Assembly: GCA_002437285.1 (NCBI GenBank) | Contig: DJOV01000004.1 | Span: 1 to 24,155, forward strand | Origin: Prevotella sp. UBA6429 | GTDB taxonomy: Bacteria > Bacteroidota > Bacteroidia > Bacteroidales > Bacteroidaceae | Reading direction: 5' to 3' | DNA: 24,155 nt | Shown: one piece after another, positions 23,953 through 24,155 of the stretch | How positions within the stretch are numbered: position 1 is the first letter of the stretch | How the letters are laid out: the number at the start of each line of letters is the position of its first letter | The notes under the pieces: generated by a model | Database searches by the model: none | What the model saw: the letters and a program-made list of their open reading frames with translations, nothing else | Told to the model about the DNA's origin: nothing | Position numbers and translations under genes: made by a program

Positions 23953-24155
23953 GTGGTTTTTTGACACCTAAAGGATATTCGCCGCCCTTTTTTTGGCTTA
24001 TCCGGCATTTGGAGTAATGAGACCGTTGCATTCACCCCCAGTGCAAGGGCGTCATCATTCCAATTTCTGTAAATGCTTCAGAAAGCATGCGCTTGAACGA
24101 CAATGGAGATCATATAGACAATGCGCAATCTTCTGAAGAAAACGGACAATGTATA
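23953..24155. other. Right-end intergenic stretch, possible start of a plus-strand gene
   Basis: No complete gene. A small hairpin (ATGCTT / AAGCAT, 24073-24088 region) is present. An ATG at 24121 opens a frame reading MRNLLKKTDNV that is still open at the window edge; it could be the first codons of a plus-strand gene, divergent from the giant activase, but eleven residues are too few to judge. Confidence 0.3.

Noticed and set aside
1..24155. CRISPR array, insertion sequence with transposase, integrase, or rRNA genes
   Set aside because: No regularly spaced repeats, no transposase or recombinase frame and no rRNA-like sequence were seen on either strand.

Overview
The window looks like a chromosomal segment of a Bacteroidales bacterium, most likely Prevotella or a close relative. 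The signs are a homologue of the Porphyromonas prolyl tripeptidyl peptidase with the same catalytic spacing, an S37-type secreted peptidase, a very large 2-hydroxyacyl-CoA dehydratase activase fusion, Bacteroidetes-type promoters (TTTG, about 20 nt, TAnnTTTG) and A-rich ribosome entry regions instead of Shine-Dalgarno sites at most genes. Genus is an inference from protein resemblance.

Left part (1-9.3 kb): an AT-richer plus-strand defence cassette. After about 580 bases without a convincing gene come four tightly packed genes: mcrB (AAA+ GTPase with a PUA/EVE-like domain inserted inside the motor), mcrC (PD-(D/E)XK nuclease; its start overlaps the mcrB stop as ATGA), a superfamily 1 helicase with a C-terminal Vsr/DUF559-like nuclease domain (30 bp later), and a cytoplasmic serpin (20 bp later). 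The first three form a plausible modified-DNA restriction system. A protease inhibitor as the last gene of such an operon is the most unusual thing in the window.

Middle (9.3-10.6 kb): an initiator-type tRNA-Met on the minus strand whose 3' end faces the defence cassette, with its own promoter and terminator. A TetR-family regulator follows, read away from the tRNA, with a consensus promoter and a 7-bp inverted repeat overlapping the -10-like (-7) box and the expected transcription start, which fits autoregulation. Downstream, between tetR and the convergent minus-strand genes, lies a non-coding palindromic element of 200 bp with 22-bp perfect terminal inverted repeats, preceded by a second hairpin and a third partial copy of the repeat end.

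Right part (10.6-23.9 kb): a GC-richer, entirely minus-strand run of core-type genes. In transcription order these are a 1442-residue ATPase/dehydratase fusion, a serine acetyltransferase (cysE), an RlmL-like 23S rRNA methyltransferase with an RG/FG-rich tail, prolyl tripeptidyl peptidase, an S37-type peptidase, purD, a polytopic membrane protein and a small YqaA/VTT-domain membrane protein. Several pairs overlap or are separated by about 30 bp, so at least cysE to yqaA may be read from a few shared transcripts. Two adjacent secreted serine peptidases, both predicted to release tripeptides, fit an asaccharolytic, peptide-using lifestyle.
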